The translations under genes and the position numbers were made by a program. A stretch of 64,000 bases of DNA from Pyramidobacter sp. C12-8. Lineage in GTDB: Bacteria; Synergistota; Synergistia; Synergistales; Dethiosulfovibrionaceae. The stretch covers positions 49,082 to 113,081 of the forward strand of contig NZ_MUHX01000007.1 of the NCBI RefSeq assembly GCF_002007215.1, written 5' to 3'. Shown here piece by piece: positions 39,847 to 49,156 of the stretch; position 1 is the stretch's first letter; each line of letters starts with the position of its first letter. The notes under the pieces are model-generated. The model made no database searches, was not told the DNA's origin, and saw only the letters and a program-made list of their open reading frames with translations.

Positions 39847-41190
39847 ATGGGATTTCCTACTTTTTGGGGCGGCGTGCATCCGCCTCAAAACAAGGATCTG
39901 ACGCGGGACAAGCAGATCGAACCGTATCTGCCCACAGGCAATCTGACGTTTCCGATGTCGCAGCACATCGGCGCGCCGAACGCGCCCGTCGTCGCCAAGG
40001 GGGACAAAGTCAAAGTCGGCACGCCGCTGGGCAGCGCCGAAGCGTTCGTTTCCGCGCCGGTGCTTTCCAGCGTTTCCGGAACGGTGAAAGAAGTGGGACC
40101 TCGCCCAACCGTGCCCGGCACGTTCGACACCTGCGTGGTCGTGGAAAACGACGGCCTTTACGAGAAAGACGGACGCTGGGCGCCGCTGCCCGATTACGAG
40201 AACTGCGATCCCAAAGAATATCTCGCGCGCATCCGCGAGGCGGGCATCGTCGGCTTCGGCGGCGCCACGTTCCCGGCGGCCGTCAAGTTCGCGCCGCCGC
40301 CTCAGGACAAAATAAAGTGGTTCATCGTCAACGGCGCCGAATGCGAACCGTATCTGAACTGCGACTTCCGCCTGATGATGGAAGCGACCGACGAGATCGT
40401 CAAAGGCACGGCGCTGTTGCTGCGTCTCTTCCCCGAGGCCGAGGGCGTGATCGCCGTGGAGAACAACAAACCCGAGGCCATCGCGGCGCTGTCCGAGTCG
40501 GTCGCGCGCCTGGGCGCGAAGAACGTGCGCGTGCAGCCGCTGACGGTCAAGTATCCGCAAGGCTCCGAAAAAATGCTGATCGAGGCGCTGACGGGGCAGG
40601 AGTACGTGGTCACGGCGCTGCCGGCCGACGTGGGCTGTATTATCGCCAACGTGCGCACCGTGCAGCAGTGCTGGCGCGCCATCGCCCTCGGCGAACCGTC
40701 GACGGAGCGTGTCGTCACCGTCACCGGCGACGCAATCGCCGAACCCAAGAACGTGCGGATCCCGCTGGGCACGTCCATTCGGGAGCTGGTCGATTTCTGC
40801 GGCGGCTTCAAAGAAACGCCCGTCAAAGTTTTGGCCGGCGGCCCGATGATGGGCATGTCGATGCGCTCGCTCGACGTTCCCGCCGTCAAGGGCACGTCCG
40901 GCGTTCTGGCGCTGACGGCGCGATCGACACTGCTTAAACGCGCTTCGGCCTGTCTTCACTGCGGGCGCTGCGTCGACGCCTGCCCGATGGGGCTGGTGCC
41001 CAGCGCGCTGGATTCTCTGGTGCTGAACAAGGAATACGAGCGCTTCGAAGCGGAAGGCGGCATGAACTGCATCGAGTGCGGCAGCTGCACGTACGTGTGC
41101 CCGGCCTGCCGGCCGCTGACGCAGAGCTGCCGCGACGGCAAGAGCTTCGTCATGGCGCAGCGCAAAAAGAGAAAGGCGGCGGGGAAATAA
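39847..41190 (+). CDS. rnfC: Rnf complex subunit RnfC
   Basis: This 447-residue protein begins the rnf operon. It has an N-terminal GGVHPPQNK segment, a nucleotide/flavin region (GFGGATFPAAVKF, NGAECEPYLNCD) and two [4Fe-4S] ferredoxin motifs near the C-terminus (CLHCGRCVDACP and CIECGSCTYVCP). RnfC is the NADH-facing peripheral subunit that passes electrons between ferredoxin and NAD in this ion-translocating complex. ATG 39847 follows AGGGGG. The stop overlaps the rnfD start by one base (TAATG). Confidence 0.95.
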   Translation: MGFPTFWGGVHPPQNKDLTRDKQIEPYLPTGNLTFPMSQHIGAPNAPVVAKGDKVKVGTPLGSAEAFVSAPVLSSVSGTVKEVGPRPTVPGTFDTCVVVENDGLYEKDGRWAPLPDYENCDPKEYLARIREAGIVGFGGATFPAAVKFAPPPQDKIKWFIVNGAECEPYLNCDFRLMMEATDEIVKGTALLLRLFPEAEGVIAVENNKPEAIAALSESVARLGAKNVRVQPLTVKYPQGSEKMLIEALTGQEYVVTALPADVGCIIANVRTVQQCWRAIALGEPSTERVVTVTGDAIAEPKNVRIPLGTSIRELVDFCGGFKETPVKVLAGGPMMGMSMRSLDVPAVKGTSGVLALTARSTLLKRASACLHCGRCVDACPMGLVPSALDSLVLNKEYERFEAEGGMNCIECGSCTYVCPACRPLTQSCRDGKSFVMAQRKKRKAAGK

Positions 41191-42128
41191 TGGATTATAA
41201 GCTGGTCGTTTCAAGTTCTCCGCACGCCCACGCCGGTCTGACGACGCCGCAGATCATGGCCTGGGTGCTGGCGGCGCTGGTTCCCGCCGGCGTCATGGGC
41301 GTCGTCCGCTACGGCGCTCGCGCCGCGGCGGTGATGGCGGTATGCGTGCTCGCCTGCGTCTTCTGCGAATTCTTGTGGCAAAAATGCACGGGGCGCGCGG
41401 TCACGGTGGGCGACGGCTCGGCGGCTGTGACGGGCCTGCTGCTGGCCTACAATCTGCCGCCCACGATCCCTTACTGGATGGCCGTCGGCGGCTCGCTGTT
41501 CGCCATTGTCGTCGTCAAACAGTTTTACGGCGGCCTCGGCGGCAACATCGTCAACCCCGCGCTGGCCGGACGCGCCATGATGCTGGCCAGCTGGCCGGTG
41601 CCGATGACGACCTGGACGCTGGATGGGGTGTCTACGGCTACGCCGCTGGCGCTGATGAAATCCGGCGACGTGAGCGCCCTGCCCTCGTACCTCGATTTGT
41701 TCCTCGGCAGGACGGGCGGCTGCATCGGCGAGAGCTGCACGCTGGCGCTGCTGATCGGATTCGCCGTGCTGCTCTGGAAAGATATTATCAAATGGCAGGT
41801 TCCGGCGGTCTACGTTGCCGTTGTCGCCGCGCTGTGCACGGTTTTCGGCCGTCCGGCGGCGCCGCTGGCTGAGATTTTGTCCGGCGGGCTGTTCCTCGGC
41901 GCCATTTTCATGGCCACCGACTACACCACGTCGCCGATCGCGCTCAAAGGGCAGATCGTCTTCGCCGCCGGCTGCGGCCTGCTCACGGCGGTAATCCGCA
42001 CGTGGGGCGGTTATCCCGAGGGCGTCTCCTACTCGATCCTGATCATGAACCTGCTGGTGCCGCTGATCGACCGCGCCACAAAACCGCGCGTTTTCGGAGA
42101 GGTGAAAAGCCATGCCAAAAATCGCTAA
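41190..42128 (+). CDS. rnfD: Rnf complex subunit RnfD
   Basis: This 312-residue integral membrane protein has about nine to ten helices. It carries the NqrB/RnfD pattern with DGSAAVTGLLLAYNLPPTIPYW and the covalent FMN threonine region SGDVSALPSYL/STATPLA. It helps pump sodium or protons when electrons pass from ferredoxin to NAD. The start overlaps the rnfC stop, and the 3' end overlaps rnfG by 17 bp, so translation is coupled. Confidence 0.94.
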   Translation: MDYKLVVSSSPHAHAGLTTPQIMAWVLAALVPAGVMGVVRYGARAAAVMAVCVLACVFCEFLWQKCTGRAVTVGDGSAAVTGLLLAYNLPPTIPYWMAVGGSLFAIVVVKQFYGGLGGNIVNPALAGRAMMLASWPVPMTTWTLDGVSTATPLALMKSGDVSALPSYLDLFLGRTGGCIGESCTLALLIGFAVLLWKDIIKWQVPAVYVAVVAALCTVFGRPAAPLAEILSGGLFLGAIFMATDYTTSPIALKGQIVFAAGCGLLTAVIRTWGGYPEGVSYSILIMNLLVPLIDRATKPRVFGEVKSHAKNR

Positions 42129-42684
42129 GCTCGGTTCGATCCTGTTCGCGATCACGGCCGTCACGGGGCTGGTCCTCGGCGCCGTGCAGAACGTCACCAG
42201 CGGCTCCATCGCCGCCCAGCGCATCCGCCAGAAGAACGAGGCGCTGGCGGCCACGCTGCCAGGCGCCAAAAACTTCACGCCCGTGGCGCTCAAAGCCGAC
42301 GCCGGCATCATCAGTGAGATTTTTGCCGGCTCCGACGGCGGCACAACGCTCGGCTATAACTTCACGCTTACGCCCAAAGGCTTCGGCGGCTTGATGACGT
42401 TGATCTGCGGCATCGACGCCGCCGGGCGCGTCATGGACATCGCGATCCTCGAGTCCAGCGAGACGCCCGGCCTTGGGGCGCGCGCTTCCGAACCCGCGTT
42501 CGCCGGCCAGTTCCACGGGCGGCTGGCCGACGGCGATCTGCACGTCACCAAGACGCCGCCCGAGAACGGCAGCCAGATCCAGGCCATCTCCGGCGCCACG
42601 ATCACGTCACGCGCCGTAACCGACGCCGTCAACGCCGCACGTGCTTACTGGAAAGCCCATTTGGAAAAAGAGGAGGCAAAGTAA
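42112..42684 (+). CDS. rnfG: Rnf complex subunit RnfG (covalent FMN)
   Basis: This 190-residue protein has one N-terminal transmembrane helix (SILFAITAVTGLVLGAV) and an extracytoplasmic FMN-binding domain. ETPGLGAR lies near residue 117 and the flavinylation site SGATITS near 163, where FMN is linked to Thr by ApbE. It relays electrons across the membrane between the other Rnf subunits. It overlaps rnfD and is followed directly by rnfE. No apbE gene is in the window. Confidence 0.94.
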   Translation: MPKIAKLGSILFAITAVTGLVLGAVQNVTSGSIAAQRIRQKNEALAATLPGAKNFTPVALKADAGIISEIFAGSDGGTTLGYNFTLTPKGFGGLMTLICGIDAAGRVMDIAILESSETPGLGARASEPAFAGQFHGRLADGDLHVTKTPPENGSQIQAISGATITSRAVTDAVNAARAYWKAHLEKEEAK

Positions 42685-43416
42685 ATGAGCAGTCCTCTCA
42701 AAACGATTGTCAACGGTCTTTTCGCCGAAAACCCGATCTTCGTCCTCGTGCTGGGCATGTGCCCGACCATCGCCGTCACGTCCAGCGCCATGAACGGATT
42801 CAGCATGGGGCTGGCCGCCACGGCCGTACTGATCGGCTCCAACGTGGCCATCTCGGCGCTGCGGCGCTTCATCCCCGACGAGATCCGTATCCCATCGTTC
42901 ATCGTCGTCATCGCCGGATTCGTCACCGTCCTGCAGCTGATCATCGCCGCCTATTTCCCTACGCTTGACAAGGCGCTGGGCATCTTCATCCCGCTGATCG
43001 TCGTCAACTGCATCATCCTCGCGCGCGCCGAGGCGTTTGCCTCCAAAAACGGCGTCTTCGTCTCGGCCTGCGACGGACTGGGCATGGGGCTTGGCTTCAC
43101 GCTGGCGCTGGTGATCATCGGTTCGCTCCGCGAACTGATCGGCGCCGGGACCGTCTTCGGCGTTCAGGTCTTCGCGCCTGATTTCTACCAGCCCGCGCTG
43201 CTGGCCATTCTCGCCCCCGGCGGCTTCATCACGCTGGGCGTGCTCATGGCCGTCATGCATCAGCTCAAGATCCGCAAGGAACTGAAAAGCCGCGCGTCTC
43301 TGGCCGAACCCGCTTACGACGGCTGGGCCGAGCTCGGTTCATGCAGCGGCTGCGCGCTGGCGGGTGCGTGCCATAAGACGGACTGCGCCGTGAAAAAGGA
43401 CGGTGAGGGCAAATGA
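42685..43416 (+). CDS. rnfE: Rnf complex subunit RnfE with cysteine-rich tail
   Basis: This 243-residue membrane protein has six helices of the NqrD/RnfE type (ENPIFVLVLGMCPTIAVTSS, NCIILARAEAFASKN). Conserved cysteines in the membrane half coordinate the buried iron centre with RnfA. After the last helix comes a hydrophilic tail of about 45 residues with CSGCALAGACHKTDC, a four-cysteine motif beyond the usual RnfE length of roughly 200. It starts directly after the rnfG stop, and rnfA overlaps its end by four bases. Confidence 0.94.
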   Translation: MSSPLKTIVNGLFAENPIFVLVLGMCPTIAVTSSAMNGFSMGLAATAVLIGSNVAISALRRFIPDEIRIPSFIVVIAGFVTVLQLIIAAYFPTLDKALGIFIPLIVVNCIILARAEAFASKNGVFVSACDGLGMGLGFTLALVIIGSLRELIGAGTVFGVQVFAPDFYQPALLAILAPGGFITLGVLMAVMHQLKIRKELKSRASLAEPAYDGWAELGSCSGCALAGACHKTDCAVKKDGEGK

Positions 43417-43991
43417 ATCTGCTGGGTCTGCTGATCAGTTCCATCTTCGTCAACAACATCGTTTTCATGCGCTTCCTCGGCTGCTGCCCGTTCCTCGGCG
43501 TTTCCGGCAAACTGGAGACGGCCAAAGGCATGGGACTGGCCGTGGTGTTCGTGATCACCTTCTCGTCGGTGATGACCTGGCTGGCCTACAACTTCCTGCT
43601 CGTGCCGCTCGGCCTCGAGTACCTCTACACGCTGGCCTTCATCCTCATCATCGCCGCGCTCGTGCAGTTCGTCGAGATCGTCATGAAGAAGATGATGCCG
43701 GCGCTGTACAAGTCGCTGGGCATCTTCCTGCCGCTGATCACCACCAACTGCGCCGTGCTCGGCGTGGCCGTGATCAACATGAACGAGAAGTACGACCTGC
43801 TCACCGCCGTCGTCAACGCTTTCGGTACCGCCGTCGGCTACATGCTGGCGATCGTGATGATGGCCGGCATCCGTGAAAAGATCGAGCTGAACGCGGAAAT
43901 GCCCCGCTGCATGCGCGGCCTGCCGATCGCGCTCATCACCGCCGGGCTGATGTCCATCGCTTTCATGGGCTTCAGCGGCCTGGTCAAGTAG
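43413..43991 (+). CDS. rnfA: Rnf complex subunit RnfA
   Basis: This 192-residue membrane protein has six helices of the NqrE/RnfA type, with FVNNIVFMRFLGCCPFLGVS near the N-terminus and PLITTNCAVLGVA in the middle. The conserved cysteines face those of RnfE to bind the intramembrane [2Fe-2S] cluster. The ATG overlaps the rnfE stop (ATGA), giving coupled translation. rnfB follows within ten bases. Confidence 0.95.
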   Translation: MNLLGLLISSIFVNNIVFMRFLGCCPFLGVSGKLETAKGMGLAVVFVITFSSVMTWLAYNFLLVPLGLEYLYTLAFILIIAALVQFVEIVMKKMMPALYKSLGIFLPLITTNCAVLGVAVINMNEKYDLLTAVVNAFGTAVGYMLAIVMMAGIREKIELNAEMPRCMRGLPIALITAGLMSIAFMGFSGLVK

Positions 43992-44000
43992 GTGACGGCC

Positions 44001-44831
44001 ATGACTGCCATCGTTTACCCCATGTTCGTTATGGGCGGGCTGGGCGTCGTCTTCGGCTGCCTGCTTGCCTTCGCCTCCAAAAAGTTCGCCGTCGCCGTCG
44101 ATCCGCGCCAGATCAAGATCCGCGCTGCGCTTCCCGGCGCCAACTGCGGCGGCTGCGGCTATCCCGGCTGCGACGGCTACGCCGAAGGCTGCGTCCTCGG
44201 CGCCTGCGCGCTCAACAAGTGCGTCGTCGGCGGCGCCCCCGTGGCAGAAAAGATCGCCGAGATCATGGGCGTCTCTGCCGACGGCGCCGAGCCGGAAGTC
44301 GCCTTCGTGCGCTGCCAGGGCTCGTTCGACAAGACGCACAAAGACTGCGTTTATCTGGGCATCGGCGACTGCCAGAGCGCTTCCGTCGTGCCGGGGCGCG
44401 GCCCCGCGTCCTGCGCTTTCGCCTGCCTGGGCTTCGGTACCTGCGTCAAAGCCTGCAAGTTCGACGCCATCCACGTCATAAACGGCGTCGCCAAAGTCGA
44501 CCGCGACAAGTGCGTGGGCTGTAAAGCCTGCGTCGAAGCTTGCCCGCGCGGCATCATCGCCATGGTACCCAAAAAGAAAACGGTCCACGTCGCCTGCAGC
44601 AACCCCATGCCCGGCGCTTTCGTGCGCAAAGTCTGCACGATCGGCTGCATCGGCTGCCAGATGTGCGTGAAAGTCTGCCCCAAGCAGACCATCTCCATGA
44701 AAGGCGCACTCGCCGTCATCAACCCGGCCGGCTGCGTCAACTGCGGACTGTGCGCCTCCAAGTGCCCCGTGCACGCCATCGACAATTCCAAGGCCAAGCC
44801 CGTCGTCGTGCCGCCGGCGTCGGTGGCGTAA
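44001..44831 (+). CDS. rnfB: Rnf complex subunit RnfB (polyferredoxin)
   Basis: This 276-residue protein has an N-terminal membrane helix, a [4Fe-4S] domain with NCGGCGYPGCDGYAEGC near residue 48, and several further cysteine motifs (CVGCKACVEACP, CIGCQMCVKVCP, CVNCGLCASKCP) in the soluble part. It accepts electrons from reduced ferredoxin at the cytoplasmic face. ATG 44001 behind AGGTG is preferred to the GTG at 43992. It closes the operon rnfCDGEAB, which makes a complete complex, and is followed by a strong terminator. Confidence 0.95.
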   Translation: MTAIVYPMFVMGGLGVVFGCLLAFASKKFAVAVDPRQIKIRAALPGANCGGCGYPGCDGYAEGCVLGACALNKCVVGGAPVAEKIAEIMGVSADGAEPEVAFVRCQGSFDKTHKDCVYLGIGDCQSASVVPGRGPASCAFACLGFGTCVKACKFDAIHVINGVAKVDRDKCVGCKACVEACPRGIIAMVPKKKTVHVACSNPMPGAFVRKVCTIGCIGCQMCVKVCPKQTISMKGALAVINPAGCVNCGLCASKCPVHAIDNSKAKPVVVPPASVA

Positions 44832-44855
44832 GATCTGCGCCGTCAAAGAACAAAG

Positions 44856-44905
44856 AAGCGTCTCGCGCCGGACATTTGCGAATGTCCGGCGCGAGACGCT
44901 TTTTT
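44856..44905. terminator. Bidirectional terminator between rnfB and fic remnant
   Basis: A perfect 21-bp stem (44856-44876 with 44881-44901) with a TGCG loop is followed by TTTTT. The stop codon of the convergent fic remnant overlaps its edge. Confidence 0.93.
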
Positions 44906-45448
44906 AACGACGGTGCCCTTCGTACCAGTACGACTGTTCGAGACCCTTGAAGATGACTTCGCGGTCGTCGATGCGATCGGTAAGGTTGGGCAGAAGGAGG
45001 CAGCGCAGCTCCAAGTCGTTGACGGGGCTGCGCTCCATGGCCTGAAGATAGAGGGCTTTATCGACGTTCTGCCAGTCGACGACACAGCGCAGTTTTTTCC
45101 TGAGCATCAGGTCGAGCCAGATGCGCATGGCACGCCCGTTGTCCTCCATAAACGGGTGGGCGACGTTCATCTCCACGTACTTGGCGATATAATTTCCTCA
45201 AAAGAGTTTTCGGGCATTTTTTCAATGGCGCGGAGCGCTTCTTCCAAATAAAGACAGTTGGCGAAGCGGAAAATGCCCCTGGAGATGTTGAGCGTGTGGA
45301 TCCGCCCGGCAAAATCGTACAACCCGCCGAACAGGGCCTCGTGAATCCGCCGCAGCCCCGCGACGGTACCGACCTCGACATGATCGACGTCACCGCTTTC
45401 ATAAAGACGGCGGGCGTTGCGCAGGCTTCTTTCGTCAACGTCGTTCAT
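44904..45448 (-). pseudogene. fic: Frameshifted Fic-domain protein (class III-like)
   Basis: Two overlapping minus-strand frames (45448-45167 and 45176-44904) together encode one Fic protein. The first carries the substrate-flap region ([27 protein letters not shown]). The second carries [19 protein letters not shown], the AMP-transfer motif with Gly changed to Asp (family: HPFxEGNGR), and ends with SYWYEG, matching the class III inhibitory motif [ST]xxxE[GN]. The break lies at an ATAT near 45185-45192 and can be explained by a 2-bp duplication. With both a frameshift and a motif change it is probably inactive; a sequencing error cannot be excluded for the frameshift alone. Confidence 0.8.
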
Positions 45449-45499
45449 CCTTGAATCCCCTCTTTCTTCCGGCGTTTTGCGCTTTCATGACGGCATCGA

Positions 45500-46222
45500 T
45501 CATACCACGGCGGCCAAGAACGCGGCGATCGCTTGAGCCAATTCTTCGGGGCAGTCGTACATGACGGCGTGACCGGCGGGGAAGAGGCGGAAGTTCGCGC
45601 GCGGCAGGACGGCGGCGAGCTTTTCGACTTCTTCCGGCGGGAACAGGAGATCGCGCTCCCCGGCGCAGACCAGCGCCGGCACGTTAACTCGCGACAGGGC
45701 GGGGCCCAGCGGGGGCGCGGCTTTCAGCGCTTCGCGCTGGGCGTTCCACAGGAGCGCGTCGTCCGGCGTCCGGCGCGCCGCCGTCAGGCGCATAGAGTTC
45801 CGCGCCGCCGCAGGCCGTTCGCGCAGGGACTGGGGCATGACGGCCCGCATCAGCAGTTCGTGCCAGCGCGGCCACGGCGCTTCGAGCAGTTCGCGCAGAG
45901 AGGCGCGACGGAGCGCCAGCGCGTTTTGGTCGGCGCAGGCGGCGCACAACACGAGCGAGGCGACAAGATCCGGACGTTCCAGCGCCAGACGCAGGGCGAC
46001 TTCCGCGCCCATCGACCAGCCCAGCACGGCGCAGGGAGCGCCGCGCCGTTCGATCTGCGCGGCGGCCGCGGCGACAGCGCGGGCGAACGAATAATTCCGC
46101 GGCGGCGCGTAAAGCAGCGGGCTCACGCCGGCCCGCCGCAGCGCGGCGAGGAACGGCTGGCCCCAGCAGTCCGCGCCGCCGGCCAGTCCCGGCAGCAACA
46201 GCAGCGGGACGTTCGGCGTCAT
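45500..46222 (-). CDS. Alpha/beta hydrolase
   Basis: This 240-residue protein has the alpha/beta hydrolase pattern: an N-terminal LLLLPGLAGGADCW oxyanion segment, the nucleophile elbow GWSMG near residue 90, an Asp in AGERDLLFPP and the catalytic His in PAGHAVMYD. It resembles BioH-type carboxylesterases, but the substrate is unknown. ATG 46222 follows the lpd stop almost directly and uses GAGGG within the lpd end. Its position at the end of the lpd-containing transcript suggests co-expression with, not necessarily a role in, glycine cleavage. Confidence 0.75.
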   Translation of the reverse strand: MTPNVPLLLLPGLAGGADCWGQPFLAALRRAGVSPLLYAPPRNYSFARAVAAAAAQIERRGAPCAVLGWSMGAEVALRLALERPDLVASLVLCAACADQNALALRRASLRELLEAPWPRWHELLMRAVMPQSLRERPAAARNSMRLTAARRTPDDALLWNAQREALKAAPPLGPALSRVNVPALVCAGERDLLFPPEEVEKLAAVLPRANFRLFPAGHAVMYDCPEELAQAIAAFLAAVV

Positions 46223-46223
46223 C

Positions 46224-47579
46224 TTAGCCCTCGACAATCCTCAGGCAGGCGTCGCGGAAGCACTCGCACAGCGTCGGATGCGCGTGGATGGAATAAGCCA
46301 CGTCGCGCGCGGTCAACCCTCTGGACACGGCCAGCGCCGCTTCGCCCAGCAGCGACGCCGCTTCCGGCCCCATGATGTGTACGCCCAGCAGCACGCCGTC
46401 GGCCTTGCGCGCGACGACCTTGACGAAGCCGTCGCCCTCGCCCATGGCCAGCGCCATGCCGTTGGCGGCGAAGTAGGCGCGCGAGGTCACGTAGTCGATG
46501 CCGCGGGCTTGGGCTTCTTCTTCGGTGAGGCCGACGGTGCCGACTTCCGGCTCGATGAAGACGCAGGCAGGCAGGGCGTCGAGATCGACGGCGTACTCGC
46601 CGCCGGTCATGCTGCTGACGGCCGCCAGCGCCTGATACTCGGCCAGATGCGCCAGCATGGCGCCGCCGGTGCAGTCGCCGATGGCCCAGACGCCCTCGAC
46701 GGAGGCGCGCATCTGCGCGTCCACGGCGAGGCAGCCCTTTTCGATCTTCATGGCGCTGTTTTCCAGGCCGTAGCCTTCGAGGATCGGCGTCATGCTGGAG
46801 CCGACGATGAGGCGGTCGCAGCGCTCTTCGAACGGCTCGTCCTTCGATGTGCCGCGCAGGATCAGGCCGTCGCCGTCGGCCACGGCTTCGGTAAGGCGCA
46901 CGTAGTCTTTGACGACGGTCTTGCGGCGCTTGACGGCCAGAGCGACCTTTTTCTTGACATCGCCGTCGAGGCGGCGCAGGATCTGGTCGGAATGCTTGAG
47001 CAGGATCACCTTTTTCCCCAGCCCCTGCAGGATCATGCCCATTTCCAGCGCGATGACGCCGGCGCCGAGCACGGCCACGGTCTGCACGGCGGCGTTGCGC
47101 TCGGGGTCCCAGAGCTGCGGGTCGGTGATGGCCCAGTCGCCGGTGAGCACCTGGGGCAGGTCGTTGCCGGCGAACTCGGGGCGCACGGAACGTGCGCCGA
47201 CGGCGATCAGCAGGCGTTTGCCCTCGATCTGTTCCGTCGTGCCGTCGTCATGGGCGACGGTCATTTTTTTGGTTCCTTCCCACTGGGTGACGACGCCGGT
47301 CCCGCGCAGCACTTTGACGCCGGCCATCTTCATCAGCTGAGCGTTGCCCTTGCGCAGCGTGTCGATCACGCCTTCGAGGCGCGTCCACAGCCCTTCGCGC
47401 GGCCCCTTGCCGCCGATCACGTGGGAATACAGTGCCTTGGTGGGGATGCAGCCGCGGTTGAGGCAGGTGCCGCCAAGGTGGGCTTTTTCCACGAGCGCGA
47501 CCTGCATGCCGTGACGCGCCGCCAGCTCGGCGGCTCGCGTGCCGCCGGGGCCGCCGCCGAGAACAATCAGATCATACAT
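46224..47579 (-). CDS. lpd: Dihydrolipoyl dehydrogenase (L-protein)
   Basis: This 451-residue flavoprotein has the FAD motif GGGPGGTRAAE at residues 8-18, the redox disulfide GGTCLNRGC (Cys39, Cys44), the NAD motif VLGAGVIALEMG near 180 and a C-terminal HAHPTLCE with the catalytic His and Glu. It reoxidises dihydrolipoyl-GcvH to complete glycine cleavage. AGGAGG precedes the ATG. It lies just after gcvPB on the same strand, behind a strong hairpin that may attenuate read-through. Confidence 0.95.
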   Translation of the reverse strand: MYDLIVLGGGPGGTRAAELAARHGMQVALVEKAHLGGTCLNRGCIPTKALYSHVIGGKGPREGLWTRLEGVIDTLRKGNAQLMKMAGVKVLRGTGVVTQWEGTKKMTVAHDDGTTEQIEGKRLLIAVGARSVRPEFAGNDLPQVLTGDWAITDPQLWDPERNAAVQTVAVLGAGVIALEMGMILQGLGKKVILLKHSDQILRRLDGDVKKKVALAVKRRKTVVKDYVRLTEAVADGDGLILRGTSKDEPFEERCDRLIVGSSMTPILEGYGLENSAMKIEKGCLAVDAQMRASVEGVWAIGDCTGGAMLAHLAEYQALAAVSSMTGGEYAVDLDALPACVFIEPEVGTVGLTEEEAQARGIDYVTSRAYFAANGMALAMGEGDGFVKVVARKADGVLLGVHIMGPEAASLLGEAALAVSRGLTARDVAYSIHAHPTLCECFRDACLRIVEG

Positions 47580-47603
47580 GTGTCTTCCTCCTGTCATATC
47601 GCA

Positions 47604-47677
47604 AAAAACGCGAAACGAAGCGCCGCGGGGAGCCGCCTCTGGCGAAAAATCCCCCGCGGCGCGATCGCTTCGCGTTT
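47604..47677 (-). terminator. Hairpin between gcvPB and lpd
   Basis: The arms 47605-47630 and about 47650-47677 (AACGCGAA, CGAAGCG, CCGCGGGG and complements) pair with one small asymmetry. On the minus strand they are followed by TTTTTTG. It would terminate part of the gcv transcript before lpd. Confidence 0.75.
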
Positions 47678-47695
47678 TAACGTTTCACTTCAATG

Positions 47696-49156
47696 CTAGA
47701 ACTGCCAGCGCAGGACCGGATGGCGCGCCGCTTCGGTTTCGTCGGGACGCGCGATCACGGTGCTGTGCGGTTTGGCGTGGAACTCTTCCGCCCCCTTGGC
47801 CTTGGCTTCTTCGACGATCTTCTGCAGAGCGTCGACAAAGCCGTCGAGCGTCTCCCTGGACTCGGTCTCCGTCGGCTCGATCATCAGCGCCTCGTGGACG
47901 ATGAGCGGGAAGTAGGTCGTGGGCGGATGATAGCCGGCGTCGATCAGGCCTTTGGCGACGTCCATGGTGGACACGCCGGTCTCGTGCTTGAGCTCGCTGC
48001 CGTCGGCCACGAACTCGTGCTTGCAGAAGCCGTTGACAGCGAGCGGGTAGAACTTCCCGATCTTCGCGGCCAGATAGTTGGCGTTCAGCACGGCGATGTC
48101 GGAGACTTCCTTCAGCCCGGCGGCGCCAAGGTTGCGGATGTACGCGTAGGCGCGCACCAGCACGCCGAAGTTGCCGTAGAAGCTGCGCACGCTGCCGATG
48201 CTCTTGGGATGTTCGGCCTTCGTTTCCAGCGTGTAGGCGCCGTCCTTGCGGACCACGATGGGCGTGGGCAGATAGGGCAGCAGCTTTTCGTTGACGCCGA
48301 CCGCGCCCGCGCCGGGGCCGCCGCCGCCGTGCGGCGTGCTGAAGGTCTTGTGCAGGTTGAGATGCAGCACGTCGAAGCCCATGTCGCCGGGGCGCACCTG
48401 GCCGACGATCGCGTTGGCGTTGGCTCCGTCGTAGTAGCACAGGCCGCCGGCCTTGTGGATCATGTCGGTCAGCTCGAGGATGTGCTTCTCGAAGATGCCC
48501 AGCGTGTTGGGGTTGGTCAGCATCAGTCCGGCCACGGTGTCGTCCATCAGCTTGGCCAGCTCGTTCAGGTCGACCATGCCGTCCTTGTCGGAAGGCACGG
48601 CTACCGGCTCGAAGCCGGTGACGGTGGCCGAAGCGGGGTTGGTGCCGTGGGCCGAATCGGGGACGATGATCTTGGTGCGCTTGAGGTCGCCGCGGTCTTC
48701 GTGGTACTTCTTGATCAGCATCAGGCCGGTCTGTTCGCCGTGAGCGCCGGCGGCCGGCTGCAGCGTGACGGCCGACATGCCGGTGATCTCCGCCAGCATG
48801 GCGGACAGGTCGTGGATCAGGCCGAGCGCGCCCTGCACGGTACATTCCGGCTGCAGCGGGTGGATGCGGGCGAAGCCGGGCAGGCGGGCGGCCGCTTCGT
48901 TGATCTTGGGATTGTACTTCATGGTGCAGGAACCGAGCGGATAGAAGCCTTCGTCGACGGAGAAGTTGAGATGGGACAGGCGCGTGAAGTGGCGCACCAC
49001 GTCCACTTCCGCCATCTCCGGCAGACGGGGAGCTTCCGTGCGGCCCATGCCGCCAAGCGCGTCCGCCGGCGCGGCGGGGACGTCGAGCCTGGGCAGCGAG
49101 TAACCGATGCGGCCAGGACGGCTGGCTTCGAAAAGGGATTCAACAGGGCGGAGCAT
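47696..49156 (-). CDS. gcvPB: Glycine dehydrogenase (decarboxylating) subunit 2, GcvPB
   Basis: This 486-residue PLP enzyme is the C-terminal half of split P-protein. [19 protein letters not shown] contains the PLP lysine, and GACGEHTGL-like and THALG-type segments are replaced by [10 protein letters not shown] and [13 protein letters not shown] sequence, as usual. With GcvPA it decarboxylates glycine and loads aminomethyl onto lipoyl-GcvH. The ATG overlaps the gcvPA stop (TAATG), so the two subunits are made in equal amounts. The split form is common in Firmicutes, Thermotogae and Synergistota. Confidence 0.95.
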   Translation of the reverse strand: MLRPVESLFEASRPGRIGYSLPRLDVPAAPADALGGMGRTEAPRLPEMAEVDVVRHFTRLSHLNFSVDEGFYPLGSCTMKYNPKINEAAARLPGFARIHPLQPECTVQGALGLIHDLSAMLAEITGMSAVTLQPAAGAHGEQTGLMLIKKYHEDRGDLKRTKIIVPDSAHGTNPASATVTGFEPVAVPSDKDGMVDLNELAKLMDDTVAGLMLTNPNTLGIFEKHILELTDMIHKAGGLCYYDGANANAIVGQVRPGDMGFDVLHLNLHKTFSTPHGGGGPGAGAVGVNEKLLPYLPTPIVVRKDGAYTLETKAEHPKSIGSVRSFYGNFGVLVRAYAYIRNLGAAGLKEVSDIAVLNANYLAAKIGKFYPLAVNGFCKHEFVADGSELKHETGVSTMDVAKGLIDAGYHPPTTYFPLIVHEALMIEPTETESRETLDGFVDALQKIVEEAKAKGAEEFHAKPHSTVIARPDETEAARHPVLRWQF

